The notes under the pieces were generated by a model. The model had not been told where the DNA came from. It did no database searches and was given only the letters and a program-made list of their open reading frames with translations. A DNA stretch of 64,000 nucleotides, taken from positions 2,398,336-2,462,335 of the forward strand of contig OX422184.1 of assembly GCA_949130485.1 (NCBI GenBank), given 5' to 3'. This DNA comes from Agelas oroides (taxonomy: Eukaryota > Porifera > Demospongiae > Agelasida > Agelasidae). The position numbers and the translations under genes are program-made. Shown in pieces: positions 44,629 to 55,948 of the stretch; the first letter of the stretch is position 1; every line of letters starts with the position of its first letter.

Positions 44629-45360
44629 ATACTTTTTGACCCTCTTAAGCTTTTTTCCTTATCAAGAATTTTCTGCATTGTTGCATGATTGGATGACAAT
44701 CACAACTTCCTTTGCAAACTGATTGACAGCTTCGTGCTCATCACTGTTTGTGCATAGTATTGGGTCACAATTTTTTAACTCCATTGATAATCAATCTACC
44801 AATCAACAGCCATGCATCAAAACTTGCTTTTCAATTTATACAGCTACAGCTACAAGATCTCTGGTCTGCATCCTGCCTGGCTCTGATCCACATGATGTGT
44901 AAATTGCAAGTGAAAAGAACACTTTCTGCTGATCCACTATTAGACCTGCAAATCAGTTTATACATAGCTACAATAAGGTCTCTGGTCTGCATCCTGATTT
45001 TTTTGCTTTAACTTGCTGGTGGAATATACCGCTATGGTGGGTCAGCAGAAAGCGTCTTGTGGTCTTCATGGACATATTCCCTTCACTCTGTGTTGCCCCA
45101 TAGCTACTTCCTTTGGTAACTTCCTAGTGCGTCTAATTCTGCTTTGTCTACTACCGTTTTGTCTAATCCAGTTCCAGATCTGCATGTGGCTGGGGCAGAG
45201 TTCTTTATGAAAGTTGCTGTGGAATGTATACACTATTTTCTAGATGTAGACTATTTGCAAGCACATGTTTTGCCTACCAACAAATCATCACTATTTATGT
45301 TCATTATCACTTCAATACCTCACATAGTTTTGAAGACATTTTTCCAACGTTACGTATGGT
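44629..45360. other. Upstream region of gene B
   Basis: Two direct repeats of ACAAGATCTCTGGTCTGCAT / AATAAGGTCTCTGGTCTGCA (~44862 and ~44974) occur here. No gene is convincing. Confidence 0.4.
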
Positions 45361-45364
45361 TTTG

Positions 45365-45371
45365 TATAAAA
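45365..45371 (+). promoter_or_regulatory. TATA box of gene B (candidate)
   Basis: TATAAAA in GTTTTGTATAAAAGACAACC lies about 30 bases before the GTTCATCGGCAGTTC tract and 120 bases before a strong donor (GTAAGT at 45491). A non-coding first exon of roughly 45395-45490 would then splice to 45743. The start site is inferred from spacing only. Confidence 0.45.
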
Positions 45372-45394
45372 GACAACCGTTTGTGTGCTAGTTC

Positions 45395-45490
45395 ATCGGC
45401 AGTTCAAACATCGAGAACATCGCTGTGATTACCACGTTCAGTGTGCCATCAGTATCCGTGCAGTCGCCACCGAATCATTTCGACTCTGCA
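45395..45490 (+). other. Non-coding first exon of gene B (predicted)
   Basis: It ends in TTTCGACTCTGCA before the consensus donor GTAAGT. Coding exon 1 begins after a good acceptor (CACTTCTCTGCACAG at 45742) and has an in-frame TAA just before the ATG, so an upstream 5' UTR exon is required. This is the best candidate. Confidence 0.45.
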
Positions 45491-45742
45491 GTAAGTTCAC
45501 GAGCATATGCACGTACCTCCATATGGCACAGTGCATAAGGTAGTGACAGGTTTCAATACTAATGCTTGGGTCCCAGAGAGTCCAGGCCATTGAGTGTTCC
45601 TGGCGGCGAGAATCTAGGTCGGAATTTAAGGTTTTGCGAAACAATCTACGCACCATCTGACCCAAGCCATACAGGAGCTAGCTACCGGTAGCTGTTTTGT
45701 TACGGTACTGTATATAATGCCACTGCTCACTTCTCTGCACAG

Positions 45743-46035
45743 GTAAAGAATGGCTCAAGTGAAAGCGATTCAACAGAATACCAATGACATTGCTGAGACA
45801 ATCCAGGGAAGCCTCGAGCGGATTGCTAATGACTTGAGGGGATGGCTCGGTGACGGGGACTACGATCGAATTCTGAACACTCAAGTAGGCACTCCATTTC
45901 AAAGGGCTAATGACCTAGTCCAGCGTGTAATCACTCAAGTCAAGATAGACCCAGGACAGTATCAAGTCTTCTACAGTGTTTTAGAGAAGCGTGGCCATCT
46001 AGACGGCGTGTTGAAGAAACTACCAAAACCAGAGG
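45743..46035 (+). CDS. Gene B exon 1: CARD-like domain
   Basis: The ATG at 45750 is preceded in frame by TAA within the exon. The 95 residues MAQVKAIQQNTNDIAETIQ, GSLERIANDLRGWLGDGDYD, RILNTQVGTPFQRANDLVQR, VYSVLEKRG-type helix and GVLKKLPKPEG look all-helical and death-fold-like; the pattern IQxNTxDI...I matches gene A exon 1. It leaves at phase 1 before GTGAGT. It is diverged strongly from gene A, unlike the protease exons. Confidence 0.72.
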
Positions 46036-49000
46036 GTGAGTCAGTGCTGCTACTCTGCATGTCCGTAGCTAGCTAGGCTAATGTTATGAAGTGAACCATT
46101 ATTATTGGTAGAGGTATAAACGTCACAAATTAGTACACCTGTGACTTGCTAAGTGTATTACAGCTGATTGTGAAATGTTGTGCAAAAACTCTCTTATACA
46201 AGACATTACTAAACAAAAACATCCTCTCCAAACAAGTACATTCCTAAGCACAAAAAATTACATAATGTATGCAGATCCCCAGTTCAGAGCCTCACACTTA
46301 ACACACTCGACAAATATCGGTATTACACAGGTTTCCTCCAACAATAAAACCACTTGTTTTATCATGTTCATGTATGCACCGCAAAAATTAAAAAATATCT
46401 TGCTACTTGCAGGTAACATAACCAGACAACCGTCTCAACCAACCAGCAACCTGCAGCAGCCTCAAGGTAACCCCTCAGGTCACTATTAGTGGAGGTGCAT
46501 GTATAGCTCATATATATCCAACTGCTAAGCATGCTGCTGATCAGGCTATTTCCTTTCTGTTTGACTTAGTCTATAATATCAGTGGCGTAGGAACTGTAGC
46601 GACTTTAGCTGCTACACTTTATAGCCCATAATTTAATGGTCATAACCGGGCGTAAGTTATTTATAACTCCAGCAGTTATGTCCGTATTATGATATACTCG
46701 TATATGAGTCATGCCATGAAGTGAAGTGACATATATAGAAGTGACTTAGTATACTGAGTCACCTTCTACTAATGTACAGAGGTACAGCTAGGGATCACTT
46801 AATTCAGGAATGAAAGAACTAGTGTACTTAACGTCTTGAGACAGGGAGGAAGGGAGAGGTTTAAATAGGCTACATGATAATTTAATTGGGCACACTCCTC
46901 CTTCTACCTCTACGTGCCTTATTCTTCACATTGGTGATCCCTGTGAATCTCTGTGTGTGTGGCCTCAAACAAACGTACATGAGCAGCTTCTTCTGCACAT
47001 ACATAGTATGTTATCTGGTTCTTGTTTTGTTTCTTTGAAGGTAATTCACAGCAAAATGTGCGGGACACCCATGGAGCTACAGTTATCATGCAAGGAGAAG
47101 GTAATACCTCCAAGGATAGAACAATTAAGAAAAGAAGCACAATTGGTCGAAGTAACTTAATTTTATATATCACGTACCACTTAAGGTGGATGTGGCTGCT
47201 GCTCATTGGTTGTTATATATACTATATACTGACTAGTATATATATGGGAAAAAAAAACTTCAATAGCCTGTAAGTCCTTCCATTGCTGTAAACCTCAATT
47301 TTATCTTATTCACCACCATCAGTTTCATAATGATGACATGCACAGAACTTGCAAACTGACAAAATTTTAGGTGGTGTCTCACCTAGAAGCTTCTCGTTTC
47401 CCAGTTAATTTTTCTAGCTCACACCAACATGCCTACGACATGAGCAGATCTATAGCAGTGCAGCATAATATTTGTGAGTGAATGTAAACAGAGAGAAAAT
47501 ACAGCCTTCAAGGGTTTTTGCTGTCCAGCACCTCTGAGCCATGTGGAGCCATCTGGGGACATTCTGAACCCATGTACTCACATCTAAATTGTGTGTACAA
47601 TGATGCGCAAGACAATGCATGCATGCAGGCTATTTAGTGATAAATCACAGACAAACATGCACACTGATTGAAGTGAGTGGCTATGTTGGAAATGGCTTCT
47701 AGTTGGGCTAGTTTGTTGTGTATTCAAGACTGTGTAGTAATGGTATGGTATTCAAGACTGCATGTGTGGTGAGTATTTTATCCTACTGACATTCTGATTT
47801 GGCCCTTGTAACCATAACCAACGTTGGTCATCATTGGAGGGGCAAGCCCCCCCCCTCCACCCCACTGTGTATTTTGGGGCGGCATTTGCCCCCCACCACC
47901 CCCCTGCTTCCAAAATCCCTCTCTCTCCTAATTGACCACTAATATTGCTTATGTATGCCCTGTAAGAAATTTGTAAGGTTATTACCATGATTATAAAACT
48001 TTTTCCAGGTAACACCATAACTATAAACCAGCCGCAAGTTCCGCTGCAAGCTCAACCACTGAAAAAGAGGGTTGTGGAGGATTCTTCTGGAAGGGAGGAG
48101 GAAGTGGAGAATGACAGGGTAAGTGGCAACAGCATATGTGTGAGTGTGTGTATGTGGGAAGGGGGGGGGGGGGGGGGGGGGGGGGGATCATTACTGTAAA
48201 CCAAGAATTCTATAGCTACCATGTATTATGTGTTTATACGTAATCTCCAACCTAGTTGGTTCTTATTGTTGTTAGAACTTCCTATAGTATATGAAACAAC
48301 TTTCTGCCAGTATATATAATATCCACAGTGACATCCGTGTTAAGTTTACAGGTACACAATACATTTTGGATGTCCCAGGCTCTCCTCCAAGTACTAAAAA
48401 TTGCTGCAAGGTTACAGAGGACTTAATTGCTCACTTAGAGCACTCAAATAAAATTCATGTTACTCATCACTCTACATGATCAAGAATGCTGGCATGATTG
48501 TCGTTGTCAACTCTCAAATACATTTCATTGCCAGTTAACACTACCTAATTGAGCTGATTGACCACTGTTTCCTCCAGTAAACTAAGAGCAGTCATTCTGC
48601 CAAGGTGAATATACAAACGATTATTGAAAAATGGAAAGTGTATACCATAAGCTTGCGATAATAAACCCCCTTCAAGAAACACCTCCCTCTTTATTCCTTA
48701 AGTTCTTACATAGGACAGGTAATTTTCACTCATTTAAACACCCCTTGGTGAGCATCTTCTAGGCGATCTAGAGCTCACTTGGCAGCATCCACTGAATGAG
48801 TTTCGTTCCAATCAAGCGGGGGTGCCATTGTGTAAATCGATTTCACATGTAAGGATAAGAAAAACTATATATTTCATGACATAATAGCCCTGATTACCAA
48901 AAAGTGATGTGACCATGGTATTCTTCATGTTCACTAGTTGATGGCGATAGCAGGTCTACTGTTGGCACTGATGCTATGAAGACACGTCACAGTGAAGCCA

Positions 49001-51369
49001 CAACTTGGCTAGATCTTGGCAGAGGGTACGATGACTACAAGCGACATCTCGTCCTACATGAGTTTGGGCATGTGTTAGGTCTCGGGCATGAGCACCAGAG
49101 TCCAAAGGCTTGTTATTTTATTGATGAGAAGAAAGCAATAGATGAGCTCGCAGGGCAGTACAAGAAAGCCCTCCAGAATACATATCGAGGAAAAATGCTG
49201 GATGCAATGGCAAAAGAAGAGGCAGAGAAAAAGTTCCTGCATGATTATGCACAGAGATCTGGGGGAGAAGCAACGGAGTATGATCCCCACAGCATCATGC
49301 ACTACTGGTAAGATATGTTTACTGCAAGCTACAGAGTTGATGTTGATTTTGTGAGTTCAATTTGACACTTCTGTGTGATTTAGGATTCCAAAGCAATGGC
49401 TGAAGGAGGACTACAAATATATTGCGAGTACACCTGAAAGTGACCTTCAGACAGAGGAGGAGAAGGAAATGAAGAAAAGATTGAGTTCCCTAGCAACTGA
49501 TATCTCACAGTTGGACAAGAAGATGATTGCAGAGAAATACCAAGGTAAATTTTGGACATTCCTATATGTTGGTTCAACATGCTAATGATCCAAGTTTGAA
49601 ATCATAATAACAGATTTGATTACTCATTCATTTTGCAGAGATCCCATGCACCTGTACAACTGTCAGCTTAAATTGAGGCTAAATTAGAAAACTTGTATGC
49701 AATAACATGCCACATTTGGTCTTGTGGGAAGAATCACCTATATAAAAAATATATAGTAAGCTGTTTGCAATCCTTGTTGCTTCCATTTCCTTTAGCAGTC
49801 ACACGTGCATCACAGTCACCTCAGAAGTGTGGTTTTCTGGCTTCCATTGGTCCTTGCTGGAATACAGCCTTTGCTTATACTCAGCATTAGAGCAAACACA
49901 ATGTACTTCCCACTATATCTCTCCCCTAGATTACAAGGGTATAGGATGTACATAATAATACGTAGTAATACGTTGGTCAACAAGCAACAATAATTATACT
50001 GAGCAGCCATTGTGACTTATACTTAACATTTGAAGTAGCTAGTGAGTTAATGCCGGTTTCTGCTGTTTATTTTATGTAGCTATGAGGAATCCCCAACCAT
50101 CACCTTCAGAAAGAGGCCAGGTCACAGAGGAAACACCAGGTATAGATAGTTATCCTTGACCATGAACACATTATAAGCACCCATGCAGCCCAGTGATCCG
50201 AATTTAGCTAACTGGGTTGTGTTTGAACACTAGGATATAAAGCTATCATTAGTAGTGATTTAATTAGGCTTTATGCTCACATGAAAAATTTTTGTTTAGA
50301 TATTCATCGTCCCTGTCTAGCTGACTAACTAATGAGCTACATGTGTCTCAATTCTAAAATGTATTATTGTTCTGTTGGTGTGTTTTAGATGCAGATTCTC
50401 CTCCTCAAAATTCTGATTATGGACCTCGTCCTGGACCCTGTAAGTCTGATTTAGATTGCTACTGTATGCCTATGCAGTACAAGGATTGACAACTTATAGC
50501 GATAACTTATTTAGAGAACTTTGGGTGTGGTTGGTCATATAATTGAGGCAACCATGAGTGAGCCTCACACTAGTGAGTTGAATTGCATATATTATATATC
50601 TGGCATGCATATTCTGTATATTATCTTTAATTAACATCAATGAGATAGCTGCCCACCACATACAGACAATAAGTAAGATTTTAGCTCTGCTAGGCGATGC
50701 AGTGTAGACATCAACCATTTCAAAATGCCTCAAGTAAAGATGCTTCACATTCAGAGGGGCAGCTGGAGTGTGTGCGTCTACTGTACAAAGGCTAGTAGTT
50801 GTGTAGAGAAACCAGGCTACTTAAGGAATGCAGAGGATGACTGAGATTCTTCTGCTGGCCTGATAGCTTGATTGTCCAAGTTATATCTGTCAGCAGACCC
50901 CACCCTGGGCACGAGACTAATCAAAAACTGGATATGGGGAAGGTTTGGGAATGAAGCTAAGCAAACTGTGTGTGAACATGCTTCTGTCAATTTTAGCTAC
51001 AGGGTAGTGTTATAGAGAAACAGGTTGTGCAAGTTGTCATGCATGTGCTATGCATAGTGTTAGACTATCTGTGAGTGGCCAATCAGATTGCAGCATTCAC
51101 TTCCTATCAATGTTCCTGCAGGTGAACAACAGCTTGAGAGGAAGGCTAACACGCTGACGGTTGATAATATTGCAGAGTTCCTTAAAAAGATCAAGCTAGG
51201 ACAACATGTTCAACTCTTCAGTGATAATGACGTGGATGGTAGACTGCTGTTAAAGCTCACTGATGATGATCTGAAAGATTTGGGTGTTGATAATGGCTTC
51301 CATCGCCGTAAAATTATTACCAAGTTTGAAGCACATATACTAGAACTCATAAATAAGCAGGAACAATAG
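45750..51369 (+). CDS. Gene B: CARD-like/metzincin core/SAM paralogue, protease domain damaged
   Basis: Exons with GT..AG borders: 45750-46035 (CARD-like), 46413-46466, 47041-47100, 48009-48118 (linkers), 48938-49307 (HEFGHVLGLGHEH core), 49384-49544 (coiled coil), 50080-50139, 50389-50439 (linkers), 51122-51369 (SAM, stop). Exon order, phases and several intron tracts match gene A, proving tandem duplication. Differences: no Death exon, one SAM, and loss of the counterparts of gene A exon 7 and nearly all of exon 8, removing ~100 residues of the N-terminal protease subdomain. Exon 4 (exit phase 0) cannot join the protease exon (entry phase 1) in frame; exon 3 can, giving a 429-residue product if exon 4 is skipped. 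The zinc motif and Met-turn are intact but the fold is incomplete, so activity is doubtful. It may act as a non-catalytic partner or be decaying. Confidence 0.68.
46413..46466 (+). CDS. Gene B exon 2: Gln/Pro linker
   Basis: The acceptor CTTGCTACTTGCAG is identical to that of gene A exon 4. It encodes NITRQPSQPTSNLQQPQ, phase 1-1, donor GTAACC. Confidence 0.8.
47041..47100 (+). CDS. Gene B exon 3: linker
   Basis: The acceptor TTGTTTCTTTGAAG and donor GTAATA bound 60 bases, phase 1-1: NSQQNVRDTHGATVIMQGE. It has the same length and phase as gene A exon 5 but unrelated sequence. Its exit phase lets it join the protease exon directly. Confidence 0.7.
48009..48118 (+). CDS. Gene B exon 4: VVEDSSG linker
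   Basis: The acceptor AACTTTTTCCAG leads to NTITINQPQVPLQAQPLKK, RVVEDSSGREEEVENDR, donor GTAAGT, phase 1 to 0. The RVVEDxSG core equals gene A exon 6 but the exon is longer at both ends. Its natural partner exon (gene A exon 7 counterpart) is gone. Confidence 0.7.
48159..48186. repeat. Poly-G tract in gene B intron 4
   Basis: About 26 G in a row, 40 bases after the exon 4 donor. Similar G runs are at 3325-3341, 11597-11615 and 35708-35722. Long G runs are prone to length error and can form quadruplexes. Confidence 0.85.
48265..48351 (+). pseudogene. Deletion scar: transposon piece fused to the last bases of the lost exon 8
   Basis: 48265-48320 (ACTTCCTATAGTATATGAAA, CTGCCAGTATATA) belongs to the element found in gene A intron 6. 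It abuts CAGTGACATCCGTGTTAAGT, identical to the end of gene A exon 8, followed by the same GTACACAATACATTTTGG intron. No splicing of this remnant keeps the frame. A single deletion from the intron 6 element into exon 8 explains the missing exon 7 and exon 8. Confidence 0.85.
48938..49307 (+). CDS. Gene B protease-core exon
   Basis: Phase 1 to 2, 370 bases as in gene A exon 9. VDGDSRSTVGTDAMKTRHSE, HLVLHEFGHVLGLGHEHQSP and DPHSIMHYW retain all zinc ligands, the catalytic Glu and the Met-turn. The charged helical insert differs more (KKAIDELAGQYKKALQNTYR) than the catalytic motifs, suggesting past purifying selection on the active site. Confidence 0.9.
49384..49544 (+). CDS. Gene B coiled-coil exon
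   Basis: IPKQWLKEDYKYIASTPESD and EEKEMKKRLSSLATDISQLD, 161 bases, phase 2 to 1. It differs from gene A exon 10 by only a few residues, so either recent duplication/gene conversion or strong constraint. Confidence 0.9.
50080..50139 (+). CDS. Gene B linker exon (MRNPQPSPSE)
   Basis: Counterpart of gene A exon 11, phase 1-1, acceptor TTTTATGTAG, donor GTATAG. Confidence 0.82.
50389..50439 (+). CDS. Gene B linker exon (SDYGPRPGP)
   Basis: Counterpart of gene A exon 12, 51 bases, phase 1-1, acceptor GTGTTTTAG, donor GTAAGT. Gene B then goes straight to its SAM exon with no VKNAQ linker copies. Confidence 0.82.
51122..51369 (+). CDS. Gene B terminal SAM exon
   Basis: The acceptor ATGTTCCTGCAG enters at phase 1: EQQLERKANTLTVDNIAEFL, KKIKLGQHVQLFSDNDVDG, RLLLKLTDDDLKDLGVDNGF, HRRKIITKFEAHILELINKQ, stop TAG. 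A complete SAM domain, closest in layout to gene A SAM2 (terminal, with a long basic last helix). No AATAAA lies close by; the nearest is at 52116. Confidence 0.9.
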
Positions 51370-53375
51370 AGAGTACACGATGTGTTTACTGTATTGTAGC
51401 TAGTTCTTACTTTTGACACATTTTAGTGCTTAGAGCTCTTTTGATACTTTACTGTTTGTGCATCTATTGAGTATAATTATAGTATTTAGGACAGTCACCT
51501 CTTTCTACCAACACAGCAGCTGTACTTAAAAGCATCCCTCCACTGATCATTTTGGTATTCCAGCTAGGTATAGTATAAGTAGCTTCTACTAACATAGCTA
51601 TTAGCATTATGTGGTGCCTCTTCTGTGTCAGTGAGGTGCCTATGGATAATGAATGACCTATTGCAGTCCTACTGAGGGTCCAAACCTGTCTAAGTGAGAG
51701 AGTGGCCATGGGAAAAAACTAAGTTCAGTTAAGCAAAAGGAGTACAGATCTTATGGCATGGTTATATTTAATGTGTGTGTCTCTATTATTACACCCCAAA
51801 AAGGAAGGGACTTGTGTAGTGCAATGTAATTGTCAGGACAGAGGAAGTAGTGGAGTTTTCACCTTGTGCAGGTGTACCCAACCCAGTACTATTTAATTGC
51901 TATACAGCTGAGATGTATATACCAAAATGTAGTAATTGCACTCTGTTATCAGTGTTGACCCCTATAGTACTGTACTGTCACAGCTGAAGAAGATCCTCAG
52001 ATTGAAACGTTCTGTGATGTATGGTTTCTATTATAAAGCTCTATACTAACCTATTATCTCATATCGTACAACATAGCAATGAGCCTCTACTCCATTACCT
52101 ACATGTGAAGAGCCCAATAAATTTTATGTGCCCCTGGCTTCTAAACTGATAGAAATATACTCCTCTATAGCCTGTATGTGGCTCTTTATGGGATGATAAG
52201 ACCAATACAGCAATGCTATTACTGGGCGCTATTATGCAAGACATGCCCCTCCAACTATTAATAGCTAGCTATGTTTTGATCTTACATGCAGTTATAAGCT
52301 AACCACTGCAATAAAGTTGTGCACGCTGTTGCAGGTTTATTCACAATCAGCACACAAAGTAAAGCATTTTCACTACTTAGCCTTATAACGATGGTAATGC
52401 TGATTAATTGATGGGGTGTAGATGTGATTTGAACTTTAATCCTGCACAAACAGGTGATTGAAGTCAAAGCATGAGATAAAGTCAAGTGCTTGATCCTATT
52501 AAAAGAATGTACAGCTAGTTGGATAGCAGGGTTAGAGAATGACAGGCATGGCTGAGGCATGGACAAGGGTTCACTGTGGTCCTGTGTATCTTCATCCAGA
52601 CTCCCCAGGTAAGTTGTCAGCATTTGGACATGAAAAGGTCCCTGTTTCCTATTAGAAAGTGATTTTATCCGCATACCTTTTGTTTGATCATCACGATAGG
52701 ATTATGTGTTTGGCATGATAGGATAGCATTGTCTAGTACTGCAGTGGTGCATGTTAAAGGGTAGATCTCTGCCTTCTACCACAGTTCTGTGGCGGATATG
52801 ACTAAACAACAGAATGGACTGGACATGGGTTGAAAAATGGATTGTCTAATCATCTGGACTCTTCTCTAAGGTCCTCGAACTTCTTCATAATAAATTAGGC
52901 CTTTTTAAAAAGTTTTTTTCTAGGGTCCCTACAACTTGATGTGTCTTGTTAACCATCATTAGATGGTCCCTCTAAGCTCAATAACATATTCTTACCTGGG
53001 CAACACACAAGAACTATAGTTCACACTCCAATGCAAAATTTCTGGTGGGTACAATGTCTCTTCTAGAGCCACAAGACCAGCCTTAACTGGGTAGTTCACT
53101 TGTCCATTGATTTCTACCCACATATGCTCGACACAGTGGTTCTGAGAAGCAAGAACAGCATCAAAATGAATAAAGTGACCCAATCAAAAATATGTACACA
53201 GTGACTGATGATGGACACAAACTTTACCATCTTAGTGGTTGTCTGGAGGTGAGGAGCTCAACTTATGTTTCTACGTAGATCGGCCAGCAGTTCTTGGGTA
53301 TACAACATGATTTCTGAAAAGGAATAAAACTTGCGCATGCACGCGTGCGTGCTATGTGGGAATGTACAAAGTTTC
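51370..53375. other. Region downstream of gene B: no gene seen
   Basis: AATAAA at 52116 could end the gene B transcript with a long 3' UTR. Frames are short and without domains on both strands. No inverted repeats noticed. Confidence 0.4.
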
Positions 53376-54425
53376 AGTCATGGCTGAACAATCGAGGCCA
53401 TCATGGGCTGACCATCTTTTTCCTGTTGGACTGCACTAGTATGCTGGTGTTGTTGAAAACGCTGAAGAGCTGATGGAGAGGCACAAGGTTGAAACTCAGT
53501 GTTCTTTGGAAAAAATAGCTCCACAAAGAAAGCTCACCCTTGTACAAATGGTGGCAAAGAAAATCTTGATGAAGACGCTACATCCAAGGTAATGTTACAG
53601 TTCAAAGCTGATACCTGATATTGACTACCATCTGTAAACACTTGTACAAAGATAGTAATAAAAAAATAATTGTGAGTGGGAAATATAATACATTTTTTTC
53701 ATAAGGATCTTCTGCATAGAAGGCCATACAGTAGACTTTGACACAACACACCATCACTGTTTCTGCCTATCAGGAAGCTTGACTGCCAGTTTGGCAATCA
53801 CTACTACAAAGAGCACCCAGGGAGGTCTGATCGTACACGATTACAGGGCACATGAAAGATTGGTTGCCAGGTACACTTTACGGTTAGTTCGCACCATCAC
53901 AGTATATCCAGATTTCCAGCTTCCGGAGGGAGAGAGTCATCAGCTAGGTCCACGGAAACTAAAGGAGAAAAAGAAAGAAAAGTTGGCACAGTTACAGAAT
54001 GCTGTTGATGAGAGTCTGTGAAAACCACTACTAAGTACCATGTCCTCTTGCCAACAGAAGAGGCACACCATTCCTTCCATGAAACCAAGGGAGCAGCTGG
54101 CTATGCCCAACGAATACACCCTAAGCTAGTTGAGAAGACCTATGAACTTGTATCTGAGGGGATTACTGATAGACAGGAGGTCAAATGAGCATTAAAACAT
54201 TGCATATACTTTGTCCAGAACAAATACCTGAGTTGGTGGACAGGGCATATTACCCAACAAATACTGATATCAGGAATGATGTGTAGCTACTGATACCAGG
54301 AATCATGTGTACAAGGCACAACGAGCATGCCAGCTGTCAAAGTTGGACCAGGAAAATCTCCGACTAAAAACAGAAGAGTGGCAAAAACAAACCCCACAGT
54401 CTCACTTCCACTTCTGCCCCTACAA
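53376..54425 (+). pseudogene. Relic of a MULE-associated, CaRF-like gene
   Basis: Fragments in more than one frame read MAEQSRPSWADHLFPVGL, VVENAEELMERHKVETQCSL, then after an apparent intron (donor GTAATG ~53590, acceptor CTGCCTATCAG ~53774) GNHYYKEHPGRSDRTRLQGT, RTITVYPDFQLPEGESHQLG, KTTTKYHVLLPTEEAHHS, AAGYAQRIHPKLVEKTYELV, ACQLSKLDQENLRL. This series matches, as I remember it, invertebrate proteins annotated calcium-responsive-transcription-factor-like that precede a MULE transposase domain. Several stops and frame changes show it is dead. Parent elements of this class could have mobilised the 9-bp-duplication MITEs. Confidence 0.5.
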
Positions 54426-55730
54426 TTAAGTCAACACTTGACAGTGACAAGTTTGGGGGAAATGGGAAAGAGAAAACAATGCTGTATAAAGAGGCGATGC
54501 TTACACCCAATACTGCCCACTAAACAGGCAGTTATAACCTTCTTTCTGTATCCCAATCACTGCCTTGACTATTTATATTCTTCGTACTTCTACGGGAGCC
54601 CACAGACTCATCACTGGAGCCTTGTTGCAAAGGGATCCAAGCCAATGCGCATTTTGACAGCCCATGGCCGACAGCTAGATCCTTCTCTACCCAAACTAGC
54701 TACCTGGGCAAGGTGGTTCCAGTGGTAACAGTTGCCAATGGTCCAGCCTCTTCCAAATACATGCCAGTTTTGAGAGATGAACTATATGAGAAGTCCTCTG
54801 AGCTCTGTGTGTTTTGTTGGGTAACCAGTCATTTGTTTACATAGTGAACAAAATAGGCAGTAACCATCGTGGCAGTCATGCTGAGATCAAAGCTGCTGTG
54901 CCGAAAGTCAGTGTACATAGCCACTGACTCACTCATTGTGGGGAAGTGTACGTGGACAGTGTTTCATCCATTTCCTTCAGCCGTTCTTAACATAGTTAAC
55001 ACAAATTTCATCACACAGCCAAAGCCGTGGTATGAAACAGTACACTTCTCTGGGTGTCACTATGATGGAATCTCCCCAATTCACACGGACTACCCAGTAT
55101 TAACTCCTCCTCCCTTAAATGATATGCACTTTCAGAGACCATTATTATTATCTAGCTATAAATGACTATAGCTACTGTTAATGAGGTATAAACTGTTTGT
55201 GCCTCTGTATGCAGGTTTAGGATATTGTGACCATTCTTCAGGACTCCGTAGGTGTTTTTCCTCACTGGCAGCTAGCTAGGAGGTAGCTTTCTCTGCCTCC
55301 ATGTCGTACAGAAATAATAAAACCATGAAGCCTGCTGCTTCACTGCGTGTTACTTTAGAATAGTCTCGCATGTTTCGTGTGTATACAAATTACGACAACG
55401 TCCCACAATGTTTATTCTGTATTCATGATGGGCGGTGCAACATGTCACGTGGTTAGGCACTTCCTTTCTTCTGATCGACCGATCGAACTAAGCAGAACCA
55501 GAAGTGAGCCCCGTTGGACAAAATTATGGACTTCGAAATCCTGGGAAGAAAGACATTCTCGGGGGTGTGAGAGTCTGACTCACGAGACCAGAAGAAAGAG
55601 AGGTGAGCTGAAAGAAGGGAGGAAGTTTTGCTTTTATTCACAAAGAGTACATAGTACCATGAATTTTGCAAAATGTGTTTAGAGAAGTAATTTTCAGGTG
55701 TCTGTGACTAATCACCGGTGTAGTGCAGAC
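54426..55730. other. Unassigned tract after the CaRF-like relic
   Basis: A frame at 54869-55165 (AVMLRSKLLCRKSVYIATDS onward) and one at 55377-55682 are open but unrecognised. TCACGTGG at ~55446 is an E-box-like site. I cannot support a gene here. Confidence 0.35.
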
Positions 55731-55734
55731 AGTC

Positions 55735-55865
55735 ACCCCCAAAATGCCCTAGGGCAGGATGTCCCCCCAGAGGTTTTGCCCTAGGGATGTCCCTGGGGGA
55801 CACTCTCTCCTAGGGCAAACTGTCCCCTCTTTAATAGGACAGAGTGCCCCCCTCGAAGTTTAGTC
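55735..55865. repeat. CCCTAGGG/TGTCCCC array 3
   Basis: GCCCTAGGGCAGGATGTCCC, TTGCCCTAGGGATGTCCC and TCTCCTAGGGCAAACTGTCC recur every ~25-30 bp. It is a diverged relative of the arrays at 28605 and 29055, again with CCTAGG palindromes and adjacent AGTCAGT words. Confidence 0.7.
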
Positions 55866-55948
55866 AGTAGTCAATTAGGCTACAATGTTGTGGAGCACAC
55901 CACAGGGGACATGATTAGGGTAGGTCACCATGACAGGGATTCTAACTA

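Noticed and set aside
48311-48351. Functional short exon in gene B replacing exons 7-8
   Set aside because: Both possible acceptors lead to an immediate in-frame stop or an exit phase that does not match the protease exon.
55377-55682. 101-codon plus-strand gene
   Set aside because: Rich in Arg/Ser/Glu without a recognisable domain; start and context unconvincing although an E-box-like site is near.
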